Made by a program: the position numbers and the translations under genes. Below, piece by piece: positions 25,440-36,934 of a DNA stretch of 64,000 nucleotides; within the stretch, counting starts at the first letter, position 1; each line of letters starts with the position of its first letter. The DNA lies in assembly GCA_041984235.1 (NCBI GenBank), contig JBHIYN010000006.1, positions 62,001 through 126,000 of the forward strand, written 5' to 3'. A model generated the notes under the pieces. It did not search any database and was not told the origin of the DNA. It was given only the letters and a program-made list of their open reading frames with translations. Source of the DNA: JBHIYN01 sp041984235 (lineage in GTDB: Bacteria > Pseudomonadota > Gammaproteobacteria > Ga0077536).

Positions 25440-25691
25440 ATGTTTGACCTGAAACGCCTGGAAGCGGCTGCCGAGCGCATCGCGACCCTGCTGCCGGGTG
25501 ATCCGCGCGCCCTGCGCAGCGAGATCCGCGATGCGCTGCGGCCCCTGCTGGAAGCCACGCTGGCGCGCATGGACCTCGTCACCCGCGAGGAGTTCGACGC
25601 CCAGGCCATGGTCCTGCGGCGCACGCGCGAGAAGCTCGAGACGCTGGAACGCGAGCTGCGCGCCCTGGAGCAGGAACAGGACGCCGACTGA
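25440..25691 (+). CDS. ubiK: Ubiquinone biosynthesis accessory factor UbiK
   Basis: BMFP-domain protein (formerly YqiC) that assists the soluble Ubi complex in ubiquinone synthesis. 83 residues: an amphipathic N-terminal part (MFDLKRLEAAAERIATLLP) and a C-terminal coiled coil (about 48-80). The ATG at 25440 has the purine-rich GAGAGAAAG upstream. It is divergent from glnK and precedes comM by 95 bp. Coq7, another ubiquinone gene, lies at 60 kb. Confidence 0.88.
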   Translation: MFDLKRLEAAAERIATLLPGDPRALRSEIRDALRPLLEATLARMDLVTREEFDAQAMVLRRTREKLETLERELRALEQEQDAD

Positions 25692-25786
25692 GCGCTCGAC
25701 CGGCCCGCGCGCGGTTCGCTAGACTGGTGCGCCTCTGACTCATCGCAGACACGACCGCAGGACGCGGTCCGACCGGCAGGGACGCC

Positions 25787-27316
25787 ATGACACTCGCCAT
25801 CGCCTACAGCCGCTGCATTCTCGGCAGCGAAGCGCTGCTCGTCAGCGTGGAAACCCACCTGTCGAACGGACTGCCGTCCTTCACCATCGTCGGCCTGGCC
25901 GAGACCGCGGTCCGCGAGAGCCGCGACCGGGTGCGTTCGGCCATCCTCAACTCCGGCTTCGAATTCCCGCAGCGCCGCATCACGGTCAATCTCGCCCCGG
26001 GCGACGTGCCCAAGGAAGGTACCCGCTTCGATCTTGCGATCGCGATCGGTATCCTCGCTGCCTCGGGCCAGCTGCCGGCCACGGCGCTGGCTACGATCGA
26101 GCTGGTCGGCGAGCTCGCGCTCGACGGCGCCCTGCGCCCGACCCGCGCCAGCCTCGCAGCCGCACTCGCCACCGCCGCCGACGGACGCGAGCTGATCACC
26201 GGCGCGGACGACGCCGCCACCGCCAGCGTGGTCGACAGCGCCTGCGTGCGCGCGGCGCCGCACCTGCGCGCCGTGGTCGCCCACCTGAGCGGCGCACAAC
26301 GGCTGCCGCAGGCAGTGCCGGCCGCCAATCCAACCGTCCCTGTGTCGAGCCCCGACCTGGCCGACGTCGTCGGGCAGCTGAGGGCGCGCCGCGCGCTCGA
26401 GATCGCCGCGGCCGGGGCGCACAACCTGCTCATGGTCGGTCCGCCCGGTACCGGCAAGAGCATGCTGGCCGCACGCCTGCCCGGAATCCTGCCGCCACTG
26501 TCCGAAGCGGAAGCCCTCGCCGCGGCCACCGTACAGTCGATCGCAGGGCAGCGCACCGATCCGCGGCGCTGGCGTGAACGTCCGTTCCGCGCCCCGCACC
26601 ACTCGTGTTCCGCCGCGGCACTCGTCGGCGGCGGGCGCATTCCGCGCCCGGGCGAAATCTCGCTCGCTCACCACGGCGTGCTGTTTCTGGACGAGTTGCC
26701 GGAGTTCGACCGCCGCGCGCTGGAGGCCCTGCGCGAACCGCTCGAAAGCGGACGGGTTACGGTCGCACGCGCCGCCGCCGGCGCGGTGTTCCCCGCCGCG
26801 ATCCTGCTGGTCGCGGCGATGAATCCCTGCCCGTGCGGTCACGACGGTGACCCGCAGATTGCCTGTCGTTGCACGCCGGAGCGCATCGCCCGCTACCGCG
26901 GGCGCGTCTCCGGGCCGCTCGCCGACCGCATCGACATCCATCTCGACGTGCCGCGCGAGCGGGAGGTGTTCGAGAGCATCGCAGCACGCGGTGAGTCGAG
27001 CGCCGCGGTAGCCGCGCGCGTCGCCGCCTGTCGCGAGCGCCAGCATCAGCGCCAGGGCGTCACCAATGCGACGTTACCGATCGCTGCGCTGGACCGGCAC
27101 TGTCCGCTGCACGCGGATGCACGCACCCTGCTGCGGCAGGCGAGCGAGCGCCTCGCGCTCAGCGCGCGCGGGTACCACAAGACATTGCGCCTGGCGCGTA
27201 CGATCGCGGACCTGGATGCCGCGGACCGGATCGGTGCGGAGCACGTCGGCGAGGCCATCGGACTGCGCCGGCGGGACCGGTATGCAACGGTCGATCAGAT
27301 ACAATCAGGTCCGTGA
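25787..27316 (+). CDS. comM: YifB/ComM-family Mg-chelatase-like AAA+ ATPase
   Basis: AAA+ helicase that promotes branch migration during natural transformation in competent species; also widespread in others. The 509-residue protein has an N-terminal LonC-like domain (1-170), Walker A GPPGTGKS at 218-225, Walker B VLFLDELPEF and a zinc-like cluster NPCPCGHDGD...CRC, then the C-terminal helical domain. Full length, with no sign of decay. apaG follows 19 bp downstream. Confidence 0.92.
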   Translation: MTLAIAYSRCILGSEALLVSVETHLSNGLPSFTIVGLAETAVRESRDRVRSAILNSGFEFPQRRITVNLAPGDVPKEGTRFDLAIAIGILAASGQLPATALATIELVGELALDGALRPTRASLAAALATAADGRELITGADDAATASVVDSACVRAAPHLRAVVAHLSGAQRLPQAVPAANPTVPVSSPDLADVVGQLRARRALEIAAAGAHNLLMVGPPGTGKSMLAARLPGILPPLSEAEALAAATVQSIAGQRTDPRRWRERPFRAPHHSCSAAALVGGGRIPRPGEISLAHHGVLFLDELPEFDRRALEALREPLESGRVTVARAAAGAVFPAAILLVAAMNPCPCGHDGDPQIACRCTPERIARYRGRVSGPLADRIDIHLDVPREREVFESIAARGESSAAVAARVAACRERQHQRQGVTNATLPIAALDRHCPLHADARTLLRQASERLALSARGYHKTLRLARTIADLDAADRIGAEHVGEAIGLRRRDRYATVDQIQSGP

Positions 27317-27335
27317 TCCAGCCGAGCCTCAACCG

Positions 27336-27713
27336 ATGAGTACCCGTTACGACATCCGCGTCTCCAGCAAGTCCGTGTTCGTCGAGGAACAGTCCGACCC
27401 GCAAGCCGAGCGTTTCGTGTTCGCCTACACGATCACGATCGAGAACGCCGGTGAGATCGGCGCGCAGTTGCTCGACCGCCACTGGATCATCACCGACGCG
27501 GGCGGCCGCGTGCAGGAGGTCAGGGGCGAAGGGGTGGTCGGCGAGCAACCGGTGCTGCCGCCGGGCGGCTCCTTCCGTTACACCAGCGCCGCGATGCTGG
27601 AGACCCCGGTCGGCAGCATGAGCGGCAGCTACGGCATGCTGGCCGAGGACGGCGTGCGCTTCGATGCGGAGATCCCGGCGTTCAGCCTGTCGGTACCGCA
27701 CACGCTGCACTGA
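27336..27713 (+). CDS. apaG: ApaG domain protein
   Basis: Small beta-sandwich protein of 125 residues, the same length as E. coli ApaG. Its opening segment (MSTRYDIRVSSKSVFVEEQS) and the glycine motif GEQPVLPPGGSFRYTS are typical. The biochemical role is unsettled. apaH follows after 28 bp, as in many gammaproteobacteria, but here the pair sits behind comM rather than rsmA. Confidence 0.92.
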   Translation: MSTRYDIRVSSKSVFVEEQSDPQAERFVFAYTITIENAGEIGAQLLDRHWIITDAGGRVQEVRGEGVVGEQPVLPPGGSFRYTSAAMLETPVGSMSGSYGMLAEDGVRFDAEIPAFSLSVPHTLH

Positions 27714-27741
27714 GGCGCGGACGGGCCGGCGCGCTGCGGGC

Positions 27742-28584
27742 ATGGCGACCTATGCCATTGGCGACCTGCAGGGCTGCCACGACGAATTCCTCGCACTGCT
27801 GGACGCGATCGACTTCCACGCGTCACGCGACCGCCTGTGGCTGACCGGCGACCTGGTCAATCGCGGGCCGCGCTCACTGGCGGTGCTGCGTACCGTGATC
27901 GGGCTCGGCGACGCGGCTGTCACCGTGCTCGGCAACCACGATCTGCACCTGCTCGCGCTGGCCATGGTGCCGGGCCTCACCGCGCGGCGCAGGGACACCC
28001 TGGCCGAGGTCCTGGCAGCGCCCGATAGCGAAGCGCTGCTGGACTGGCTGCGTGCGTGCCCCCTGCTGCATCACGACACCGGCCTCGGCTACGCCATGGT
28101 GCACGCCGGACTGCCACCACAGTGGACCCTGGCCGAGGCCACTGAGCACGCCGCCGAGGTCGAGCGCGCGCTGCGTGACGAGCCGAGCGCGCGCACCTTC
28201 CTGGCCGCGATGTACGGTGACGAGCCGCGCTGCTGGGATCCGCGTCTGCAGGGCCCGGAACGCCTGCGCTTCATCACCAATTGCCTGACCCGCATGCGCT
28301 ACTGTGACGAGGCCGGCAACCTCGATCTCGACTGCAAGGGCGCGCCGGACACGGTCGCGCCACCGCTCAGGCCCTGGTTCGCGGTCGCGGGACGTGCCTC
28401 GCGTGACGTGCCGATCGTGTTCGGCCACTGGTCGACCCTGCGCCTCGACGAGGCCGACTGCGCCCGGTTCAATGTCTACCCGCTGGACACCGGCGCCGTT
28501 TGGGGCGGCGAGCTCACGGCCATGCGCCTGGAAGACGGCGCGCGCTTCCAGGTACCGTCGGCACAGGCGCTGGCTACGGACTGA
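27742..28584 (+). CDS. apaH: Symmetrical bis(5'-nucleosyl)-tetraphosphatase
   Basis: Hydrolyses Ap4A to two ADP and also removes Np4 caps from RNA. The 280-residue protein equals the E. coli length. Metallophosphatase motifs are GDLQGCHDEF (7-16), GDLVNRGP, GNHDLHLLA, and later MVHAG and FGHWS. The second residue pair of the first motif is LQG rather than the more common IHG, a frequent variant. The 3' end overlaps folA by 11 bp on the other strand. Confidence 0.94.
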   Translation: MATYAIGDLQGCHDEFLALLDAIDFHASRDRLWLTGDLVNRGPRSLAVLRTVIGLGDAAVTVLGNHDLHLLALAMVPGLTARRRDTLAEVLAAPDSEALLDWLRACPLLHHDTGLGYAMVHAGLPPQWTLAEATEHAAEVERALRDEPSARTFLAAMYGDEPRCWDPRLQGPERLRFITNCLTRMRYCDEAGNLDLDCKGAPDTVAPPLRPWFAVAGRASRDVPIVFGHWSTLRLDEADCARFNVYPLDTGAVWGGELTAMRLEDGARFQVPSAQALATD

Positions 28585-29086
28585 CGCGCTCCAGCACGCG
28601 AAAGCGGTAAGGATAGGCATGCGATGCATCGGCCGGGTGCGCCTCGGCCGAAACCTCGCGCCAGGCGGCGGCATCGAAGGCGGGAAAGTACACGTCACCG
28701 CCGACGCTGGCCTCGACTTCGGTCAGGTACAGGCGCGTGGCATGCGGCAGCGTCGCCCGGTAGAGCGCCGCGCCACCGATGATCATGGCCTCGACGCGGG
28801 CCTCGACCGTCGCCAGTGCTTCTTCCAGCGAAGCGAAGCGCTCGCACCCGGGCGCGGCGTAGTCTTCGCGCGTGGTCAGCACGATGTTACGGCGGCCAGG
28901 CAGCGGCCTGCCGATCGAAGCGTGCGTGCGCCGCCCCATCACGATCGGCTTGCCCATGGTGATGGCACGAAAGCGGCGCAGGTCGTTGGGCAGGTGCCAG
29001 GGCAGGCTGCCGTCGCGGCCGATGACACGCTCGCGATCGAGGGCGACGACCAGGCTCAGCGGCACGCGCGCCAGCGCCGTGCTCAT
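28574..29086 (-). CDS. folA: Dihydrofolate reductase
   Basis: NADPH-dependent reduction of dihydrofolate, regenerating the folate consumed by ThyA. The 170-residue protein has LPWHLPNDLRRFR with the catalytic acid D35, the loop GRRTHASIGRPLPGR, and IIGGAALY. The start is one base after the thyA stop, so lgt-thyA-folA is a tight operon. Its 3' end overlaps the convergent apaH. Confidence 0.95.
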   Translation of the reverse strand: MSTALARVPLSLVVALDRERVIGRDGSLPWHLPNDLRRFRAITMGKPIVMGRRTHASIGRPLPGRRNIVLTTREDYAAPGCERFASLEEALATVEARVEAMIIGGAALYRATLPHATRLYLTEVEASVGGDVYFPAFDAAAWREVSAEAHPADASHAYPYRFRVLERVSP

Positions 29087-29087
29087 C

Positions 29088-29882
29088 TCAGACCGCGACC
29101 GGCGCGGCGATGTGCGGGTGCGGGTGGTAGTCCTCGAGGCGGAAATCGTCGTACTCGAAATCGAACACTGAGCGAATCGCGGGGTTCAGCACCATGCGCG
29201 GCGGCGCCAGCGGCTCGCGCGAGAGCTGCAAATCGGCCTGCTCCAGGTGATTGAGGTAGAGATGCGCGTCGCCGAGGGTGTGCACGAACTCGCCGGGCTG
29301 CAAATCACACACCTGCGCGATCATCATCGTCAGCAGGGCATAGGAGGCAATGTTGAACGGCACGCCGAGGAAGATGTCGGCGCTGCGCTGGTACATCTGG
29401 CACGACAGGCGGCCGTCGGCCACGTAGAACTGGAACAGGGTGTGGCACGGCGCCAGCGCCATGTGCGGGATCTGCGCCACGTTCCAGGCACTGACCAGCA
29501 GGCGCCGCGAGTTCGGATCACGGCGGATGGCCTCGATGACCTCGCTGATCTGGTCGATGGTGGTGCCGTCCGGTGCCGGCCACGAACGCCATTGCACGCC
29601 GTAGACCGGGCCCAGCTCGCCGTTCTCGTCGGCCCATTCGTCCCAGATGGACACGCCGTTCTCGCGCAGGTAAGCGACGTTCGACTCACCGCGCAGAAAC
29701 CAGATCAGTTCGTGCACGATCGATTTCAGGTGCAGCTTCTTGGTCGTCAGCAGCGGAAAGCCGGCGCCGAGATCGAAACGCATCTGGTGGCCGAACACGC
29801 TCAGCGTTCCGGTTCCGGTGCGATCGTCCTTGCGCGTGCCGTGGTGACGTACGTGGCGCAGCAAATCGAGGTAGGTCTTCAT
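29088..29882 (-). CDS. thyA: Thymidylate synthase
   Basis: Makes dTMP from dUMP with methylene-tetrahydrofolate. The 264-residue length equals the E. coli enzyme, and the nucleophile C146 lies in MALAPCHTLFQFY at the same number. The dUMP-binding RSADIFLGVPFNIASYA segment and terminal region are intact. It lies between lgt (81-bp gap) and folA (1-bp gap). With Dcd, also in this window, it forms the dTTP supply route. Confidence 0.97.
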   Translation of the reverse strand: MKTYLDLLRHVRHHGTRKDDRTGTGTLSVFGHQMRFDLGAGFPLLTTKKLHLKSIVHELIWFLRGESNVAYLRENGVSIWDEWADENGELGPVYGVQWRSWPAPDGTTIDQISEVIEAIRRDPNSRRLLVSAWNVAQIPHMALAPCHTLFQFYVADGRLSCQMYQRSADIFLGVPFNIASYALLTMMIAQVCDLQPGEFVHTLGDAHLYLNHLEQADLQLSREPLAPPRMVLNPAIRSVFDFEYDDFRLEDYHPHPHIAAPVAV

Positions 29883-29963
29883 GGCGTCCCGGGTCGCGGT
29901 TGCGGGCCGCGCCGGCGCGCAGCATTCCTGGGCCGGATTGTACCCGCCGCCGTGAGACGCTGC

Positions 29964-30746
29964 TCAGTCGCGCCGCCGCCAGGCGCGCAGCAGCAGCAGG
30001 CCGCCCGCCAGCACCATCGGCAGCGACAGTACCTGGCCCATGGTCAGCCAGCCGAAGGCGAGATAGCCGATGTGCGGATCGGGCTCGCGGACCAGCTCCA
30101 CGGACGAACGAAACAGCCCGTAGCACAACAGGAATGCACCGCTCACGGTGCCCCGGGGCGGACGCCGGGCCACCAGCAGCGCCAGGATCACGAACAACAC
30201 CACGCCCTCCAGGGCAGCCTCGTAGAGCTGGCTGGGATGACGCGGGACGCCGCCGGCGGCAGGATGGGTGAACAGCACCGCCCACGGTACCTCACTGGGT
30301 GCGCCCCACAGCTCCTGGTTGACGAAATTCGCGACCCGGCCGAGCGCAAGCCCGATTGGCACCGCCGGCACGACGAAGTCGGTCACGGCCAGAAAGGGCA
30401 GCCGCCGGCTGCGCGCGAACCACGCCAGCGCCGCGACGAAGCCGATCACGCCACCGTGGAACGACATGCCGCCACGCCACACCGCGAACACCGCCAGCGG
30501 ATTAGCGAGGTACTCCGGCAGGTTGTAGAACAGGATGTAGCCCAGCCTGCCGCCCGCCACGGCCCCGAGCGCGGCGTAGAACACCAGGTCACCGACCGCC
30601 TCGGGCGAGAACGCGGTGCCGCGCGCGAGGCGCCGCAGGTAGCACCAGCCGAGCGCGATGCCGGCGACGTAAGCGAGCCCGTACCAGTGGATGGCGACCG
30701 GTCCGAGCGAAACCGCGACCGGGTCGATAGCGGGGAACCGGATCAC
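29964..30746 (-). CDS. lgt: Prolipoprotein diacylglyceryl transferase
   Basis: First step of lipoprotein maturation, at the inner membrane. The 260-residue protein has about seven membrane segments, the HGG motif with H97, and the Lgt signature GRVANFVNQELWG with R137, equivalent to H103 and R143 in E. coli, followed by HPSQLYEA. The start is GTG. It heads the lgt-thyA-folA operon, an arrangement shared with E. coli (lgt-thyA). Confidence 0.95.
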   Translation of the reverse strand: MIRFPAIDPVAVSLGPVAIHWYGLAYVAGIALGWCYLRRLARGTAFSPEAVGDLVFYAALGAVAGGRLGYILFYNLPEYLANPLAVFAVWRGGMSFHGGVIGFVAALAWFARSRRLPFLAVTDFVVPAVPIGLALGRVANFVNQELWGAPSEVPWAVLFTHPAAGGVPRHPSQLYEAALEGVVLFVILALLVARRPPRGTVSGAFLLCYGLFRSSVELVREPDPHIGYLAFGWLTMGQVLSLPMVLAGGLLLLRAWRRRD

Positions 30747-30952
30747 GACGGCACCCGGATCCGCGTGGGTTCGACTGGGCCTGGCGGGGTCATGGGTCGC
30801 GCAGTATAGCGGGCGCGCAAGGTCGCAACCGAAGTGCGCAGATAGACCTGCCGGGACCCGGCGTCGACACCGGTATCAACCGGGCCGGACGGCGGGCCGC
30901 TCGGCCACGAGGTCCGCACTGCGCGTGCGGCGCGCGGGTTGCCCGTGCCGTG

Positions 30953-32014
30953 CTAGACCCGTCGCGGTGCGCGGCGGTGACCGGCGACGCCGACGAGCAG
31001 GATGCCGGCCAGCCCCTGCAACAGCAGCGGCAGCCCCGCCGGCAGCGGCACCGGCTGGGCCAGCTCCCAGCCGACGTCGGCCAGGCCGGCAAGATCGAGT
31101 TCGGTCAGAACCTTGCGCTGACCGAGCGCGATGACCGGATCGAGAGCCGTTTCCTGTGGCGTCCCGGCACTGACACCGGCCGCCTCGAACCCGGCTGCCG
31201 CAGGACTCGTCCCGATGCCCGAATTGGCCCAGTGCGCCGCTTCCGCATCGAGCGGGACCGGTGCGCCGAAGAGCGCCTCGGTGAGGCTGCCGGTGAAGCT
31301 GCCACCGCTGACCTGGTTATGCCAGTAGTCAGCCGTGCCGATCCCGAACACGTGGCCGAGTTCGTGCAACAGCACCGAGAAGAGATCCGGCAGGCCCCCG
31401 GTCGGTGATACCTGGTAGTCGGTATGCCAGGCGCGGTCCGCATCGACCGAAAGCATGCCGCCCCACAGCGCGAAATCGTGGGCCGTCGGGATTTCGGCGA
31501 GGGTCCCGGGGTCGACGGCATTGCGCACGTCGCTCTCGATCCCGCTGGCGCCCTGGCCCCGCGCAATCACCTGGTCGACATAGGCCTGCGGAGCATCGAT
31601 CTGGAAAAGCGTCGACCCGGGCTGTGCGATCGCCAGGGTACCCGGGCTACGGTAATCGAGATCGACTGCACCGACCATGATCATGACGGTGTCGGCAGCG
31701 ATGGTCGGATCGACAATCGTCGCAAACGCCTGGTCGTCACCGGCGGCATTGAGTGTGCCGGGGTTCCGGAAGCGCAGCGCCATCGGGCTGCCTGCCAGCG
31801 GGCTGATCGGCAGCAGCGCGTCGGTCAGGTTGGCTTCATACCACGCGCCCGCTGCGTTCAGCGTGGTTCGTGCAGCGGAGCCCGGTGCGAAAAAACCGCT
31901 GCTGTCGTAATCGTAATTCCAGGCAATCGACAGCGCCGCGGCCGGCCGGCCGGAAACCGCCAGCAGGGTACCCAGCACGATGCCCGCGAGGCGCGCGGCG
32001 CGGGACCGGGTCAT
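30953..32014 (-). CDS. Secreted matrixin-like protein with a VPLPA/PEP-CTERM-type tail
   Basis: Exported protein of 353 residues: signal peptide (about 1-27), a matrixin-like domain with HELGHVFGIG (H217, E218, H221), a C-terminal motif LTELDLAGLADVGWEL common to such proteins, and a tail of VPLPAGLPLLL (322-332), a hydrophobic helix and an arginine-rich end. That tail is the variant PEP-CTERM signal recognised by exosortases (family knowledge). The usual third zinc histidine of HExxHxxGxxH is a threonine here (T227), with H232 close by, so catalysis is uncertain. The 206 bp between it and lgt show nothing clear. Confidence 0.75.
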   Translation of the reverse strand: MTRSRAARLAGIVLGTLLAVSGRPAAALSIAWNYDYDSSGFFAPGSAARTTLNAAGAWYEANLTDALLPISPLAGSPMALRFRNPGTLNAAGDDQAFATIVDPTIAADTVMIMVGAVDLDYRSPGTLAIAQPGSTLFQIDAPQAYVDQVIARGQGASGIESDVRNAVDPGTLAEIPTAHDFALWGGMLSVDADRAWHTDYQVSPTGGLPDLFSVLLHELGHVFGIGTADYWHNQVSGGSFTGSLTEALFGAPVPLDAEAAHWANSGIGTSPAAAGFEAAGVSAGTPQETALDPVIALGQRKVLTELDLAGLADVGWELAQPVPLPAGLPLLLQGLAGILLVGVAGHRRAPRRV

Positions 32015-32195
32015 CGAATCTGCGTACACGTGCGTCAGCCCCCGTAAGGATATAGCGCTGCCGGGATCGTGGCCTGCGGGCAGCATCGGGCCATCAGGCC
32101 CTCCAGATTACTGTGGCACAAATTTCCGCAAATTCACGTGACCTGGCTCACGCCAGGCGCGCGTCCCGCCCGGGGGGCGGACCGCCCTATGCGCC

Positions 32196-33134
32196 TCACC
32201 AGTCGAGCGCCTGTCCGAATTCGCGCGCGTAGCGGGCCGCGAAATCCTCGCGCGAGACACGGTGGTTCTGCGTGCCCGCGTGCTCGATCTTGATCGCCCC
32301 CAGCAGCGCGGCAATGCGCCCGGTGACCTCCCACGGCATGTCGTGCATGAGCCCGTAGAGCAGGCCCGCGCGGTAGGCATCCCCGCAGCCGGTGGGGTCG
32401 ACGACCTGCGCCGCGCTGGCGGCCGGGATCTCCAGGCAGCCGCTGCCCCGATGGACCCGTGAGCCCTCGGCCCCGCGGGTGACCACGAAGGCTTCCACGC
32501 GCGCGGCGATCTCGGCCACCGACCAGCCGGTGCGCTGCTGCATCAGCTCGGATTCGTAGTCGTTGACCGTGACCCAGGTGGCCGCCTCGATGAAGGCCGC
32601 GAGGTCGTCACCGTCGAACATCGGCATGCCCTGGCCCGGGTCGAAGATGAACGGGATGCCCGCCTCGTGCAATTGCCTGGCATGTTCGATCATGCCGTCG
32701 CGGCCGTCCGGCGCGATGATGCCGATCGACACCTTGCCGGCGTCGGCGACGGCGTTCAGCGCAGCATGCTCCATGGCGCCCGGATGAAACGCGGTGATCT
32801 GGTTGTCATCCAGGTCGGTGGTGATGAAGGCCTGCGCGGTCAGCGTGTCCGCGACCTCACGGATGCAGCGCCGCGCGATGCCATGACTGTCCATCCACGC
32901 CGCGTAGGGCACGAAGTCCTCGCCGACGGTACCCATTGGCAGCGCATCGCCGCCGATCATCGCGAGGTTGTAGGCGATGTTGCCGGCACAGCCGCCGAAT
33001 TCGCGCCGCAGTTGCGGCACCAGGAAGGAAACGTTCAGGATGTGAATCTTGTCGGGCAGAATGTGGTTCTTGAAGTGGTCCTGAAAGACCATGATGTTGT
33101 CGAACGCGAACGAGCCGCAAATCAGTGCCGTCAT
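32196..33134 (-). CDS. PfkB-family carbohydrate/nucleoside kinase
   Basis: Ribokinase-fold kinase of 312 residues. The substrate-side glycine motif GGCAGNIAYNLAMIGG lies at 47-62, and the catalytic motif DPTGCGDAYRAG at 246-257 with base D252. Sequence flavour (FDNIMVF start, NDYESELM) resembles the prokaryotic adenosine kinase-like group, but the substrate cannot be fixed from this. The ATG at 33134 was chosen because the family opening MTALICGSFAFDNI begins there. It is divergent from a membrane protein gene. Confidence 0.87.
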   Translation of the reverse strand: MTALICGSFAFDNIMVFQDHFKNHILPDKIHILNVSFLVPQLRREFGGCAGNIAYNLAMIGGDALPMGTVGEDFVPYAAWMDSHGIARRCIREVADTLTAQAFITTDLDDNQITAFHPGAMEHAALNAVADAGKVSIGIIAPDGRDGMIEHARQLHEAGIPFIFDPGQGMPMFDGDDLAAFIEAATWVTVNDYESELMQQRTGWSVAEIAARVEAFVVTRGAEGSRVHRGSGCLEIPAASAAQVVDPTGCGDAYRAGLLYGLMHDMPWEVTGRIAALLGAIKIEHAGTQNHRVSREDFAARYAREFGQALDW

Positions 33135-33210
33135 ACCCGCAAAATCCTGCAATCGCGAAGCGCCGCATGATACTCGATAAGGCCGCGCGACCGCGCCGTG
33201 GAACAGGACC

Positions 33211-33861
33211 GTGTCACCGCTCGCCGCACTGACCAGCAGCGACATGCTGCTGGCTCTCGCGGCGTTGCTGCTGGCCGGGCTGTGTGAACCCTTGCTGGAA
33301 TATCGCCTCGAGCGTTCCCTGGCCGGCAACCGGGTCGCGACGTGGTTCCTGGAGCATTGCGGCGTACCGCTGATGCGGGCGGTGATCGTGGCCGGCTTCG
33401 TGCTACTCGCCTACCCCGCGCTGTTCGGCGTGCGTTCGGCGCCCGCCATCGCGGCCCTGCTGGGTGATGGCTCGCTACGCCTGACCAACCTGGTCAACGT
33501 GTTGTTCGTGCTCAGCGTGCTGCTGCCACTGGTGCTGCCGCTGCCGGCACGTTCGGCATGGCTGGTCCCGGTGCAGGGTCTGATCGCGACGGCCATGGTG
33601 TTCGGCTGGTACACCGATTACATCGGCGCCCTGTCGATCGGGTGGTGGCCGGGGCTGGCGCCGATCGCGGTGGTGGTGGTGATGGCGGTGGTCAGTCACC
33701 GGCTGGCCGCCGAAAGCGGCCAGCTCATCGGTGCCCACCTCGATGCGCTGCTGGGAACGGAAGGCCTGGAACGCATCGTGCCGAACGCCACCGAGCTCGT
33801 CGCCCAGCTTCCGGCTGTGCTCTACTACGGCCTCAGCCTGGGTCGCCAGATCGCGATCTGA
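33211..33861 (+). CDS. Conserved-looking inner-membrane protein of unknown function
   Basis: Not recognised. The 216-residue protein has five hydrophobic segments (about 10-27, 55-72, 92-112, 117-138, 145-163), a charged cytoplasmic stretch with EYRLERSLAGNR near 29-40, and a hydrophilic C-terminal part (165-216). The start is GTG with AGGA nearby; an ATG 11 codons later is an alternative. It converges on uvrA with a 16-bp gap. No domain, no signal for a function. Confidence 0.65.
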   Translation: MSPLAALTSSDMLLALAALLLAGLCEPLLEYRLERSLAGNRVATWFLEHCGVPLMRAVIVAGFVLLAYPALFGVRSAPAIAALLGDGSLRLTNLVNVLFVLSVLLPLVLPLPARSAWLVPVQGLIATAMVFGWYTDYIGALSIGWWPGLAPIAVVVVMAVVSHRLAAESGQLIGAHLDALLGTEGLERIVPNATELVAQLPAVLYYGLSLGRQIAI

Positions 33862-33877
33862 GGCGGCGCCGGACGCC

Positions 33878-36730
<2,853 letters not shown>

Positions 36731-36796
36731 CTGAGCCCTGGTCGGAAATGGCGCCGGCGGGCGCGACGACCTGGCACCGGCGGAGATCAAACGATT

Positions 36797-36826
36797 ACTA
36801 TACGGCGTTTTTTCGCCCGCCCTCAA
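36797..36826 (-). promoter_or_regulatory. Sigma70 promoter for uvrA
   Basis: Minus strand TTGAGG (36821-36826), 18 bp, TATAGT (36797-36802, 5 of 6 to consensus). It lies 67 bp before the uvrA ATG in the 204-bp divergent gap. No CTGT-N8-ACAG operator is visible. Confidence 0.6.
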
Positions 36827-36934
36827 TGCGCCGCACGCTTGGCTGCCGCCGCGCCGCCGGCAGCCCCAGGAAACGCCCTTGACCCGACTTTCGACTCTCC
36901 CGGCAGCGCGCCGTTCACGGCCGGGATCGCGCCC

